A stretch of 64,000 nt of DNA from an uncultured Opitutia bacterium (GCA_903855995.1 CAIOAN010000010.1:28646-92645), one strand, 5' to 3'; counted from the stretch's first letter, positions 44,400 to 53,449 are shown. Program-made: numbers and translations. Notes: generated from the sequence alone by a model not told the origin.

Positions 44400-45746
44400 C
44401 TACTTCGCCGGCCCCCAGTGCTTGGTGAAAGGGTGCACGATGACGAGCGGCCTGCCGACGACGTCCTGGGCGGGCACTTCGCCCCAGCCGCGCGAATCAA
44501 AACTATTGGCGGAATTATCCCCCATGGCGAAGTAATGGCCCGGCGTCACGGTATATTCCTCATTCAGCGGGATTGCATAGCGGTCACCTCCGGCCTCGGG
44601 CAGATAACCGAAATAACCTTGGTCCATCGCCCGGCGGCTGTTCAGCACCATCGGCTCGGGCGAAGTCACGATCTTTCCGTCGACATATAGCTCGCCCTTC
44701 TCACCCACGCGTAGCTTCTGGCCGGGGACGCCGGCGAGACGCTTGACGAAGTAATTCTGGGAGGGCTGGCCGTTATGGTCGTCGAGGCCGCGGATATTAT
44801 TCGTGCGGAAGACGAAGGTATCGCCGCGGGAGGGATCGACGAAATTGTAGGATACCCGATCCACGAAGAGCATGTCGCCCGTGAGAATGTCGAAATTAAG
44901 AAGCGTCTTACCCTGCGTCGCCTGACGGCCCGTCATGAGAACTGGACCGAACGGGCCATTCTTGATCCGTCCGTCGCGGGCGGCCTTGGCGAAGACCACG
45001 CGCCAGCGATCCTCATCCTGCCTCGGCAGCGACAATTTGGATTCCTCTGGGAAGAACGTGCGCAGCAGGACGGTTTCGAAACCGAAATCGGCCGGCATCA
45101 CGATCGTCTGCAGGCCCGCCCCGACCAGCACTTCGTAACTATCCGCCGGCCCCTTCCAGATACCGGACCCAAAGAGACCCGTATCCAGGCCGCGTGCGCG
45201 CGGATGGAGTCTGTATTCGACCTGATTATTACCCGTGCGCACCATGCCGATGGGAATACCAACCTCGCCCGTAGCCTCGGCGGCGATGACATACGTGGAC
45301 GTCCACTGCGTCAACTTCTTGACCACGCGCATCGGCAAGCCCGGCTCATCCGCATCTGGTGAGCGCACCTCGGCGTTCATGCCGTTATATGTCGGCCACA
45401 TGGAGTTCGTCGGGATCTTGAAAGGCTGGAGGAAGAAACTGCGAATCGAACCGGCCACAATTGCTGCCATCACGACCATCTCGGTGTAATCGGTGCCGGC
45501 GGTGACGGGGTAGATTTTGCCGCCGTTGCGCACGAGCACTTCGTGCAACTGATTGAGCATGGCCTCCACCTGCGTAATTTCCAAAGTCCGGTCCTTCGCG
45601 ACCTGGCGCACCTTCTCGGCCAGCTCAAGCTGGGTATTGAGGGCCTCCTTCGTGAGCACGTCGGCGCGGTAGAGCTCGATCTTCTCCGACGCCTCGAGCA
45701 AGGACTTCCCGATCTTACGGAGTTTACGACGATAGTAGAACGACAT
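44400..45746 (-). CDS. lepB: Signal peptidase I with long insertion
   Basis: 448 residues. Cleaves signal peptides from exported proteins at the inner membrane. Catalytic Ser is S115 in IPTNSMWP, and the Lys is K335 in NYFVKRLAGVPG. GDNSANSFDSRGWG (box E) is at 409-422. The hydrophobic anchor is MVVMAAIVAGSIRSFFLQ (90-107). It is longer than E. coli LepB because of an N-terminal coiled coil (about 10-72) and a long insertion between the Ser and Lys boxes (about 125-290). It follows lepA by 57 bp on the same strand. A possible Shine-Dalgarno GGAG is 8 nt before the ATG. Confidence 0.93.
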   Translation of the reverse strand: MSFYYRRKLRKIGKSLLEASEKIELYRADVLTKEALNTQLELAEKVRQVAKDRTLEITQVEAMLNQLHEVLVRNGGKIYPVTAGTDYTEMVVMAAIVAGSIRSFFLQPFKIPTNSMWPTYNGMNAEVRSPDADEPGLPMRVVKKLTQWTSTYVIAAEATGEVGIPIGMVRTGNNQVEYRLHPRARGLDTGLFGSGIWKGPADSYEVLVGAGLQTIVMPADFGFETVLLRTFFPEESKLSLPRQDEDRWRVVFAKAARDGRIKNGPFGPVLMTGRQATQGKTLLNFDILTGDMLFVDRVSYNFVDPSRGDTFVFRTNNIRGLDDHNGQPSQNYFVKRLAGVPGQKLRVGEKGELYVDGKIVTSPEPMVLNSRRAMDQGYFGYLPEAGGDRYAIPLNEEYTVTPGHYFAMGDNSANSFDSRGWGEVPAQDVVGRPLVIVHPFTKHWGPAK

Positions 45747-45803
45747 GGGGAGGACTCCGCCAAGTTAGCGGAAGCCCCACCGAGGGAAAGCCCGAATTAG
45801 GAC

Positions 45804-47603
45804 TTAACCCTCGTTCTTGAGGATCTTGATGAAGGCTTCCTGCGGGATATCTACCTTGCCGATCTGCTTCATGCGCTTCTTCCCTTCCTTCTGCTTATCG
45901 AGGAGTTTGCGCTTACGGGAAATGTCGCCGCCGTAGCACTTGGCCGTCACGTCTTTGCCGACGGAACCGATGGTCTCGCGGGCAATGACTTTGGAGCCGA
46001 TGGCAGCCTGGATGGCGATTTTGAAGAGCTGACGAGGGAGGAGCTCCTTGAGCTTCTCGCAGAGGTTGCGGCCGCGGCCTTCGGCCTTGGACGCATGCAC
46101 AATGGAAGAGAATGCGTCAACCGGCTCTTCGTTCACGCGGATGTCCATCTTCACGAGGTCCGAGGTGACGTATTCACCGAGTTCGTAATCCATCGAGCCG
46201 TAGCCGCGGGTGATGGACTTCATGCGGTCATTAAAGTCGACGAGAATCTCATTGAGCGGCAGCAGGCAGACGAGGACCACGCGGTCGCCATCGATGGTCT
46301 CGGTGCGTTCGCAAACGCCACGCTTTTCCTGCACGAGGGTGAGCATGTCGCCGATCGACGTGCCCGGGATGTGGATGTGCGCGCGGATGGTCGGCTCTTC
46401 GATATGCTCGATGGCGGACGGGTCGGGCATGACGACCGGGTTGTCGAGGATGTGCTCCACCCCGTCGGTGGTATAAACCTTATAAACGACGGATGGGTAG
46501 GTCGAAAGGATGTCGAGGTCGTACTCGCGACGCAGGCGCTCCTGGACGATCTCCATATGGAGCAGGCCGAGGAAACCGCAGCGGAAACCGAAGCCCAGTG
46601 CGGTCGAACTCTCGGCGGTGTAGGTCAGCGAGGAGTCGTTAATCGCCAGCTTGGAGAGTGAGGTCTTCAGCTTTTCGTAATCGGCCGTGTCGAGCGGGTA
46701 GATGCCGCTGAAGACCATCGGGCGGACTTCCTTGAAGCCCGGCACAGGCTCCTTGGCGGGGTCGTTGGCGAGGGTGATGGTGTCGCCGACCTTCACGTCG
46801 GCGACTTCGCGGATGTTGATGACGAGGTAGCCGACGCAACCCGGACCGAGTTCATCCTGGGGCTTCATCTTCGGCGAGAAGATGCCGACTTCCTTAATGA
46901 CGGAGCGGACGCCGTTGTGCATCATCTCGATGGTCTGGCCGGCCTTAAAGGTGCCCGAGAAGACGCGGACGTAGCTGATGACGCCCTTGTAGGAATCGAA
47001 GAGCGAATCGAAGACCAGCGCGCGGTGCTGCGGGTATTCGGACCAGCGGGGCGGCGGGACGCGCTTGATGATAGCGGCGAAGATCTCGTCGATGCCGATG
47101 CCAGACTTACCCGAGGCGAGCACGGCGTCCTGGGCCGGAATCGTGAGAATGTCCTCAACCTGACGGCGGGCCTCTTCGGGGCGGGCGCTGGGGAGATCGA
47201 CCTTGTTGATGACCGGGACGATCTCGAGGCCCTGATTCATCGCGAGGGTGGCGTTGGCGACCGTCTGGGCTTCCACGCCCTGGGAAGCGTCGATCAGGAG
47301 CACCGCGCCTTCGCAAGCGGCGAGGGAGCGAGAGACTTCGTAGGCGAAGTCGACGTGTCCCGGGGTATCGATAAGATTGAGGATATACTGTTTACCGTCT
47401 GGCGCGGTGAAGTTCATCGTCACCGGGTGGCATTTGATCGTGATCCCCTTCTCACGCTCGAGGTCCATCGCGTCGAGGAGCTGCTCCTTCATCTGGCGCT
47501 TCTCGATGGTCTTCGTATGCTCGAGCAGGCGGTCGGAAAGCGTCGTCTTGCCGTGGTCGACGTGCGCGATGATGCAGAAATTGCGGATGTGGTCTAAGGA
47601 CAC
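45804..47603 (-). CDS. lepA: Elongation factor 4 (LepA)
   Basis: 599 residues, normal length. A GTPase that binds the ribosome and assists under ionic or other stress. G1 AHVDHGKTT, the effector region, DTPGHVDF (G3), NKVDLPSA (G4), and LepA-specific C-terminal domain with YGSMDYELG, GRGRNLCEKLKELLPRQ and DISRKRKLLDKQKEGKKRMK are all present. It begins with GTG at 47603, since MSLDHIRNFCIIAHVDHGKT matches family N-termini. It is between fabD and lepB on the minus strand, a common lepA-lepB pairing. Confidence 0.97.
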   Translation of the reverse strand: MSLDHIRNFCIIAHVDHGKTTLSDRLLEHTKTIEKRQMKEQLLDAMDLEREKGITIKCHPVTMNFTAPDGKQYILNLIDTPGHVDFAYEVSRSLAACEGAVLLIDASQGVEAQTVANATLAMNQGLEIVPVINKVDLPSARPEEARRQVEDILTIPAQDAVLASGKSGIGIDEIFAAIIKRVPPPRWSEYPQHRALVFDSLFDSYKGVISYVRVFSGTFKAGQTIEMMHNGVRSVIKEVGIFSPKMKPQDELGPGCVGYLVINIREVADVKVGDTITLANDPAKEPVPGFKEVRPMVFSGIYPLDTADYEKLKTSLSKLAINDSSLTYTAESSTALGFGFRCGFLGLLHMEIVQERLRREYDLDILSTYPSVVYKVYTTDGVEHILDNPVVMPDPSAIEHIEEPTIRAHIHIPGTSIGDMLTLVQEKRGVCERTETIDGDRVVLVCLLPLNEILVDFNDRMKSITRGYGSMDYELGEYVTSDLVKMDIRVNEEPVDAFSSIVHASKAEGRGRNLCEKLKELLPRQLFKIAIQAAIGSKVIARETIGSVGKDVTAKCYGGDISRKRKLLDKQKEGKKRMKQIGKVDIPQEAFIKILKNEG

Positions 47604-47676
47604 GGTAAAGAGGTGAAAGGCTTAATAGGACTGCGGACAGGACGCTTGTCCAGCGTTAGCCCCCGCCGGGCGAGGA

Positions 47677-48585
47677 TTAGGCCGGAATATCGGCGAACTC
47701 GTGCAACGAAGCCACCGGGGCCTCGGGTGCGGAGCGCTTCATCATGCCGGCCAGCACGCCGCCGGGGCCACATTCATAGAACTGGGCGATGCCAGTCGAA
47801 GCCGCGGCCTTGCAATCATCTTCCCAGAGGACCGAGGAGACGACCTGCTTGACCAGCGCGGCGCGGAGATCAGCCGGCTCGGCGAGCGTACCGCCGGTGG
47901 TATTGGAATAGACGGCGACCTGGGGGCGCTTGAACTCGATGCCCTGGAGAAACGCCTCGAAGGCCTGACGAGCCGGCTCCATGAGACGACTGTGGTAGGC
48001 ACCCGCGACCACGAGGGGCTTCACGAGTTTGAAGGCACCAAACTCCTTGGCGCGGGCGACGGCTTGGGCGACCTTCTCGGCGTCGCCAGAAATCACAACC
48101 TGTCCAGGGCAGTTGAAATTAGCGGCATCGATATCAAAAGCGGCGCAGAGTTTGGCGATGTCGTCGCGGGTACCACCGATGACGGCGGCCATGCCACCCT
48201 TGGTCTGGTCGCAGGCGAGCTGCATGAGACGACCGCGCTCCGCGACGACTTTGAGTCCGGTTTCGAAATCCCAGACGCCGGCGACGGCGTAGGCGGTCAG
48301 CTCCCCGAGCGAGAGACCCAGACAGGCCTTGAGGTCGTTGAGCTTGCCGCGCTCCTTGAGGACCTGGGCAATGGCGTAGCCCTGGACATAGAGGGCAGGC
48401 TGGCAGACCCGGGTCTCGGTGAGGACTTCGGTCGGACCTTCGAAGCAGACCTGCCGAAGGTCGAACGGGAGAACCTGGGCCGCACGGTCGTAGAGACCCT
48501 TAGCGAGGGCTGAACCTTCGTACAGGGACTTACCCATGCCGACGACTTGGGCGCCTTGACCGGAGAACAGAAGTGCGGTGGACAT
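47677..48585 (-). CDS. fabD: Malonyl-CoA:ACP transacylase
   Basis: 302 residues from ATG 48585. It loads malonyl from CoA onto acyl carrier protein for fatty acid synthesis. Seen: LLFSGQGAQVVGMG at the N-terminus, the nucleophile S92 in GLSLGELTA, R in KVVAERGRLMQ for malonate binding, and the catalytic His in VAGAYHSRLM. An upstream in-frame stretch to 48882 crosses a D-type repeat and is not part of the protein. It is first in a fabD-lepA-lepB run (73-bp and 57-bp gaps). Confidence 0.95.
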   Translation of the reverse strand: MSTALLFSGQGAQVVGMGKSLYEGSALAKGLYDRAAQVLPFDLRQVCFEGPTEVLTETRVCQPALYVQGYAIAQVLKERGKLNDLKACLGLSLGELTAYAVAGVWDFETGLKVVAERGRLMQLACDQTKGGMAAVIGGTRDDIAKLCAAFDIDAANFNCPGQVVISGDAEKVAQAVARAKEFGAFKLVKPLVVAGAYHSRLMEPARQAFEAFLQGIEFKRPQVAVYSNTTGGTLAEPADLRAALVKQVVSSVLWEDDCKAAASTGIAQFYECGPGGVLAGMMKRSAPEAPVASLHEFADIPA

Positions 48586-48639
48586 TGAATGGAGGGAGGG
48601 AAAAAGGGCGAGAGGGTCAATGATGGAGAGAAAGGTCAG

Positions 48640-48755
48640 GGGGCATGCTGGCAAGGGGACACGGGGACATGGGGAGATGCCAAAAAGAATGATAAGGAAG
48701 GGATGAGGCATAACGGCCGTGCCCACGTGTCGCCGTGCCCACGCGCCCCCTGATT
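48640..48755. repeat. D-type long palindrome (D4)
   Basis: Left AGGGGGCATGCTGGCAAGGG and ACACGGGGACATGGGG; right GTGCCCACGTGTCGCCGTGC and CCACGCGCCCCCTGA. It lies between the divergent fabD and purH starts. 48756-48814 is a C/T-rich leader with CCCTACCCC before purH. Confidence 0.65.
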
Positions 48756-48814
48756 CACCCCTCCTTCCTTGACCACCCCACCCCCTCCCCCTACCCCTAG
48801 CCCTTTCTTTCACC

Positions 48815-50356
48815 ATGCCCATCGCCCTACTCTCCGTCAGCGACAAGACCGGCCTCCTGCCCTTCGCCCAGGCCCTCGTCAATGATCACGGCTACAAGCT
48901 CCTCTCCACCGGCGGCACATCGAAGATGCTGCGCGACGCCGGCCTGCCGGTGACCGATGTCAGCGAACACACGGGCTTCCCCGAGATCATGGAAGGCCGC
49001 GTGAAGACCCTGCACCCGAAAGTCCACGGCGGCCTCCTCTGCCGTCGCGATTCGCACGAACACCTCGACGAAGCCAAGAAGCACGGCATCGAGCTCATCG
49101 ACCTCGTCGTCGTGAATCTCTATCCGTTCGAAGCCACCGTCGCGAAGCCCAACTGCTCGTTCGAGGACGCCATCGAGAACATCGATATCGGTGGTCCGTC
49201 GATGCTGCGCAGCGCGGCCAAGAACCACGCCTCCGTCTCGGTCGTCACCGATCCCGCAGATTACGAGCGGGTGCTCGCCGCGATGAAAAATCCGGCCGCC
49301 CTCGGCGAACTGCGCCGCGAACTGGCGTTGAAAGTCTTCCAGCGCACTTCGGCCTACGACGCTGCGATCGCCAACTACCTCGAGTCGCAGGCCCAGCCCG
49401 GCGCCGGTAATGTACTCGGCCTCCCTTCGCGTTTCACCACGACCCTGCCCATCGCGCAGCGCCTCCGCTACGGCGAAAACCCGCACCAGCAGGCTGCGCT
49501 CTACGGTTCTTTCCACGAGGCCTTCGAACAACTGCAGGGCAAGGAGCTCAGCTATAACAACATCCTCGATATCACCGCCGCGACCTACCTCATCGGCGAG
49601 TTCGAGCGCCCGACAATCTGCATCCTGAAGCACACCAACCCTTGCGGCGTGGCTTCGGCTGACACCCTCCTCGAAGCCTGGCACAAGGCCTTTGAGACCG
49701 ACAAGCAGGCCCCGTTCGGCGGCATCATCGTCGCTAACCGCACGGTCGACAAGGGCCTCGCCGAGGCCATCGCGGAGATTTTCTCAGAAGTTATCATCGC
49801 GCCGGAATTCGACGCCGATGCGCTCGCGATTTTCGGCAAGAAGAAGAATCTCCGCCTCATGCGCGCCAAGGTCGGCCTGCGCGCCGACACCCTCCGCGAA
49901 GTCCGCGCCGTCATCGGCGGCGTGCTCGTCCAGGACCGCGACCAGAAGCCCGTCAACCCGCGTGAATTCAAGGTCGTCACCAAGCGCCAGCCCACCGCCG
50001 ACGAAATGACCGCTCTGCTCTTCGGCTGGCGTGTCGTCCGCCATGTGAAATCCAACGCCATCGTCTACGCCGGCAAGGAACGTACGCTCAGCGTCGGTGC
50101 CGGCCAGATGTCGCGCATCGACTCTTCCCGTATCGCGGTCTGGAAAGCCGGCGAAGCCAAGCTCTCGCTGACGGGCTCCGCCATCGCCTCCGACGCCTTC
50201 TTCCCCTTCCCAGACGGCCTTCTCGCCGCCGCTGACGCCGGTGCCACCTGCGCCATTCAGCCGGGAGGCTCCGTGAAGGACCCTGAAGTCATTGCCGCCG
50301 CCGACGCGCGGGGCATGGCGATGGTCTTCACCGGCATGCGCCACTTTAAGCACTGA
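48815..50356 (+). CDS. purH: Bifunctional AICAR transformylase/IMP cyclohydrolase
   Basis: 513 residues. Final two steps of purine synthesis: formylation of AICAR and closure to IMP. The N-terminal MGS-like IMP cyclohydrolase domain (1 to about 140) has TGLLPFAQAL, STGGTSKMLRD, GRVKTLHPKVHGG. The AICAR transformylase half contains YGENPHQQAALYG, ILKHTNPCGVA (catalytic Lys-His), GGIIVANRTVDK and the C-terminal SDAFFPFPDGL. No Shine-Dalgarno; the leader is CTTTCTTTCACC. The stop codon is inside a long perfect palindrome. Confidence 0.97.
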   Translation: MPIALLSVSDKTGLLPFAQALVNDHGYKLLSTGGTSKMLRDAGLPVTDVSEHTGFPEIMEGRVKTLHPKVHGGLLCRRDSHEHLDEAKKHGIELIDLVVVNLYPFEATVAKPNCSFEDAIENIDIGGPSMLRSAAKNHASVSVVTDPADYERVLAAMKNPAALGELRRELALKVFQRTSAYDAAIANYLESQAQPGAGNVLGLPSRFTTTLPIAQRLRYGENPHQQAALYGSFHEAFEQLQGKELSYNNILDITAATYLIGEFERPTICILKHTNPCGVASADTLLEAWHKAFETDKQAPFGGIIVANRTVDKGLAEAIAEIFSEVIIAPEFDADALAIFGKKKNLRLMRAKVGLRADTLREVRAVIGGVLVQDRDQKPVNPREFKVVTKRQPTADEMTALLFGWRVVRHVKSNAIVYAGKERTLSVGAGQMSRIDSSRIAVWKAGEAKLSLTGSAIASDAFFPFPDGLLAAADAGATCAIQPGGSVKDPEVIAAADARGMAMVFTGMRHFKH

Positions 50357-50388
50357 GTTCCGCGTAGCGGAACTCAGTGCTTAAAGTG
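50342..50388. repeat. Perfect 22-bp inverted repeat including the purH stop codon
   Basis: Left arm 50342-50363, loop GTA, right arm 50367-50388, all 22 pairs match. The purH TGA (50354-50356) lies in the left arm, so the last coding bases are copied in inverted form after the gene. There is no T run. Confidence 0.9.
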
Positions 50389-50389
50389 C

Positions 50390-50514
50390 AGGGGACACGC
50401 TGGCACGGTGACACGGGGACAAGGGGGAATACCTCACCAAGCGAGGTGGACATCTTCCTTTATATGGGCGGCAATGCCGCCTCATCACCCCGTGTCACCG
50501 TGTCACCTTGCCCA
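50390..50514. repeat. D-type long palindrome (D5)
   Basis: Left GGGGACACGCTGGCACGGTG and ACACGGGGACA; right ACCCCGTGTCACCGTGTCAC and CTTGCCCAC. It holds an inner GGCGGC-AAT-GCCGCC hairpin (50467-50481). It fills the gap between convergent purH and parB. Confidence 0.7.
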
Positions 50515-51411
50515 CTAGAGTTTGATGCCGATCCTCTCGAGCAAGCGGGCGAGGTCGTCGTCGCTGCTGAAAGGAATTGAAATCGCGCCCTTGGTCCCCT
50601 TGCGGACGACGGTCACGGGTGTAGCGAAGTGGGAGGCGAGGCGCTTCTGAACGTCGGCGACGACGGTCTTTTCGGTGCGCTTGCGATCACCCTTCTTGCC
50701 GCCGGCGAGTTTTTTGACTTCCGCCTCGGTCGCGCGGACGGAGAGGCCTTTTTCGATCACGAGGCGGGCGATCTGCACGCGATGGGCCTGGTTCTCGAGG
50801 CCGAGCAAAGCCTTCGCGTGGCCAGCAGAGAGCTGTCCCTTCCGAAGGTAACCTTGGATCTCGGGATCGAGTGAAAGCAGACGCACGCTGTTGGCGATGG
50901 TCGCGCGCGGCTTGCCGATGCGGTCGGCGACGGCTTCCTGGGTGAGGCTGAAGTCGCGCATGAGCGAGGCCACGCCGATGGCTTCGTCGATAGCGTTAAG
51001 GTCGGCACGCTGAAGATTCTCCACGAGGGCGAGCACGGCGCTCGAAGCGTCGCTGGCCTCGATGATGCGCGCGGTGATGGTCTTCTGGCCGAGATGCTTG
51101 AAGGCCCGGAAACGACGCTCCCCGGCGATGAGCTCGAAGCCATCCTTCACCTTGCGGACGACGATCGGCTGCAGCAGCCCTTCGGAACGAATGGATTCAG
51201 CGAGTTCCTTGACCAAGGCCTCGTCGAACTCGCGGCGCGGCTGGCGAGGATTGGGCACAATCGTGCCGACGGGAATCTCAAGCAAAGTCAGGCCGGGCGC
51301 GCTCGACGTCGGGGCGGCGACGGGATTGACGGGCGCGACGGGCTTAGCGACGCCGCTGCCGATGAGGGAGCCGAGACCGCGGCCGAGGGATTTCTTGGGG
51401 GGAGTGGCCAT
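50515..51411 (-). CDS. parB: ParB/Spo0J family chromosome partition protein
   Basis: 298 residues. Box I/II CTPase region: IPVGTIVPNPRQPRREFDE, QPIVVRKVKDGFELIAGERRFRA (GERRFRA motif). The helix-turn-helix is around LTQEAVADRIGKPRATIANS with LSAGHAKALLG after it. The C-terminal dimer part is short and Lys-rich. ParB spreads from parS sites and guides chromosome segregation. Usually parA lies directly upstream; here the 6-bp upstream neighbour is a LysM protein instead. No parS-like TGTTTCACGTGAAACA was noticed in the window. Confidence 0.93.
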   Translation of the reverse strand: MATPPKKSLGRGLGSLIGSGVAKPVAPVNPVAAPTSSAPGLTLLEIPVGTIVPNPRQPRREFDEALVKELAESIRSEGLLQPIVVRKVKDGFELIAGERRFRAFKHLGQKTITARIIEASDASSAVLALVENLQRADLNAIDEAIGVASLMRDFSLTQEAVADRIGKPRATIANSVRLLSLDPEIQGYLRKGQLSAGHAKALLGLENQAHRVQIARLVIEKGLSVRATEAEVKKLAGGKKGDRKRTEKTVVADVQKRLASHFATPVTVVRKGTKGAISIPFSSDDDLARLLERIGIKL

Positions 51412-51417
51412 GTTAAA

Positions 51418-52017
51418 TTAGCGAGCGAGGGTTTCGACCTGTGGCACGAAAATATCGACATCAGCGCGGAGTGCGGCGGCATTGGGGAGTTTGTTCACGA
51501 GCATAATCCATTCGGGCTTGGAGCCCAACTGACGGGCGATGCGGCTGACGGAGTCGCCCGACTTGACGTGATACTTGATGCCCGTGCGCGGCATCTCCGG
51601 AGGAAAACCGTCGGCGGCCAAAGCTGGCGCATCGGCCTTCGCGGCTGAAGCCTTCGGGCTCGCCGGGGCGGTGGACTTAACCGCGGTGGCGGCACCGTTC
51701 TTACCGAGGGCGGCGTTGACCTGGCGGGTGAGCTCCGCGAGCGCCGCGTTCACATCCGCGGTCTGTTGCTTCAGGCGACGATCCACTTCGGCGAGCGTCT
51801 CGGTGCGGGAGCGGGCGAGGGTCTCGGTCGAGGAAGCGGTCGGAGCCTGGGCGGCCTTCTGCTTGGTCAGCGACTCGCGCAGGTCGGCGTTCTCTAGTTT
51901 CAACTTCTCCACCTCGTTGCGGAGTTCGGCGAGATCCTGCTGGATACCGGCGAGCTGGGCGTTCTGGGCCAGAAGTGGAGAGAGACCGAGAAAAAGGAAG
52001 ATGAGACCAAGACGCAT
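51418..52017 (-). CDS. Exported coiled-coil LysM protein
   Basis: 199 residues. Signal peptide MRLGLIFLFLGLSPLLAQN, a coiled coil (about 22-55 and 68-105), an Ala/Lys-rich linker, and one LysM domain at 148-193 (KYHVKSGDSVSRIARQLG, IMLVNKLPNAAALR) for peptidoglycan binding. It is probably a periplasmic cell-wall-associated protein. In-frame ATGs upstream to 52095 precede the signal peptide and enter an A-type REPIN. The stop is 6 bp before the parB start, so it is probably co-transcribed with parB. Confidence 0.82.
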   Translation of the reverse strand: MRLGLIFLFLGLSPLLAQNAQLAGIQQDLAELRNEVEKLKLENADLRESLTKQKAAQAPTASSTETLARSRTETLAEVDRRLKQQTADVNAALAELTRQVNAALGKNGAATAVKSTAPASPKASAAKADAPALAADGFPPEMPRTGIKYHVKSGDSVSRIARQLGSKPEWIMLVNKLPNAAALRADVDIFVPQVETLAR

Positions 52018-52056
52018 GGGCAGAGGAAAACAGGTGGGGCCGCGGAGAGCAAGCAA

Positions 52057-52111
52057 GGTAGGGCTGGGCGCCCTCGCCCAGCCGCGGCTGACCAAGGTGG
52101 TCAGACCTACC
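52057..52111. repeat. REPIN, subfamily A, with compensatory changes
   Basis: 55 bp. The first stem is GCTGGGCG/CGCCCAGC instead of GTTGAGCG/CGCTCAAC, so two base pairs changed on both sides and pairing is kept. The second stem is GCTGACCA/TGGTCAG, ended by ACCTACC. The 52112-52199 remainder is C/T-rich with CCTACCCC. Confidence 0.8.
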
Positions 52112-52199
52112 AGCCACCCCTCCCCTCCCCCCTGCCCTTATCCCTACCCCTTCTAATTATTCTGTATCCCCGCCCTTCCTCACCCTACCTTGCCCTCCG

Positions 52200-53276
52200 A
52201 TGTCCAAAGTCTTGGTAGCCCTCTCCGGCGGCGTTGATAGCGCCGTGGCGGCCCTTCTGCTCAAGCAGCAAGGGCATGAGGTGCATGCCGCCTACTTCCG
52301 TACCTGGATGAACGAGGAAGGCCTACCCTTCCCCGGCGAATGCCCCTGGGAAGAAGATGTCCGCAACGCGCAGGCCGTCGCCGCCCATCTCGGCCTGCCG
52401 TTCCGGATCATCGACCTCGTCGAGGACTATAAACGTACCGTCGTGGAGTATCTCGTCGAGGGCTACCGACGCGGCCTGACCCCCAACCCGGACATCATCT
52501 GCAACCGGGAGATGAAGTTCGGCGTCTTCCTGCGCAAAGCGCTCGCCGACGGCTTTGACGGCATCGCGACGGGGCACTACGCCCGCCGCCGCGCGAACCC
52601 CGACGGCACGTTCGACCTCCTCGAAGGCCTCGATCCCAACAAAGACCAATCGTACTTCCTCGCGCTGCTCCGACAGGAGCAGCTCGCGAAGGCGATCTTC
52701 CCAATCGGTGAACTCCTGAAGCCCGAAGTGCGCAAGATCGCCGCCGACGCCCGCCTGCCCAACGCCGAACGCAAGGACAGCCAAGGCATCTGCTTCCTCG
52801 GCCAGATTCCTGTCCAAGATTTCCTAGAGCGTCATATCCCCGACGCACCTGGCCCCGTCGTGAACGCCACGGGCAAGGCCATCGGCCAGCACCGCGGGCT
52901 GCATCGTTACACCATCGGCCAGCGCAAGGGCATCGGACTCCCCTCCAACACCGACCATGAATATTTCGTTGTCGTGAAGAAAGATTTCGCGACCAACACC
53001 CTACACGTCGCGTTCGATAAGCCTGATGCACCCTGGTTGTATACCGACATCGCCGTCGCCCGCGACTTTACGTGGATCAATCAGCCCGTCGGCGGCGAGC
53101 AGGATATCCTCGCGCGCGTGCGCTACCGCGACGCCGCCACGCCCGCACGGTTCATCCCGCAGGCCGACGGCTCAGTCCATCTCCGCTTCGCCCAGACCCA
53201 ACGCGGCCTCGCCCCCGGGCAGGTGCTCGCCGTGTATCAAGACCGCGTCCTCATGGGCGGGGGAGTTTTCATATAA
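52200..53276 (+). CDS. mnmA: tRNA-specific 2-thiouridylase
   Basis: 358 residues. Adds sulfur to U34 of tRNA-Lys, -Glu and -Gln in the cytoplasm. PP-loop SGGVDSAVAALLL at 9-21, catalytic Cys C101 in PDIICNREMKFG, and the second Cys C198 in GICFLGQIPVQDFL. FATGHYARR-like GIATGHYAR and YTIGQRKGIGL are present, and the C-terminal beta barrel is complete. Start at 52200 gives MSKVLVALSGGVDSAV. Confidence 0.97.
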   Translation: MSKVLVALSGGVDSAVAALLLKQQGHEVHAAYFRTWMNEEGLPFPGECPWEEDVRNAQAVAAHLGLPFRIIDLVEDYKRTVVEYLVEGYRRGLTPNPDIICNREMKFGVFLRKALADGFDGIATGHYARRRANPDGTFDLLEGLDPNKDQSYFLALLRQEQLAKAIFPIGELLKPEVRKIAADARLPNAERKDSQGICFLGQIPVQDFLERHIPDAPGPVVNATGKAIGQHRGLHRYTIGQRKGIGLPSNTDHEYFVVVKKDFATNTLHVAFDKPDAPWLYTDIAVARDFTWINQPVGGEQDILARVRYRDAATPARFIPQADGSVHLRFAQTQRGLAPGQVLAVYQDRVLMGGGVFI

Positions 53277-53277
53277 G

Positions 53278-53400
53278 AGGACACGTGGGCACGCTGGCAC
53301 GGCGACAAGGGGAGACGCATAAGGGTTAGATCAAAGCCTGGGGCTAAATGAGCGGCTGCTTCGGCCCTTGCCCACGTACCCACTTGTCAACGTGCCCCCC
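53278..53400. repeat. D-type long palindrome (D6)
   Basis: Left GGACACGTGGGCACGCTGGC and ACGGCGACAAGGGGA; right CCCTTGCCCACGTACCCACT and TGTCAACGTGCCCCCC. It starts 2 bp after the mnmA stop. Confidence 0.65.
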
Positions 53401-53423
53401 TCCCGTCTCACTCACTTGACCTT

Positions 53424-53442
53424 CTCCGCAATGTGCGGAGGG
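53424..53442 (+). promoter_or_regulatory. Hairpin holding the menG ribosome-binding site
   Basis: CTCCGCA-ATG-TGCGGAG forms a 7-bp stem at 53424-53440. The GGAGG Shine-Dalgarno (53438-53442) is 7 nt before the ATG, and its first bases are in the stem. It is one of few clear Shine-Dalgarno sequences in the window. Confidence 0.5.
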
Positions 53443-53449
53443 TAAGCCC

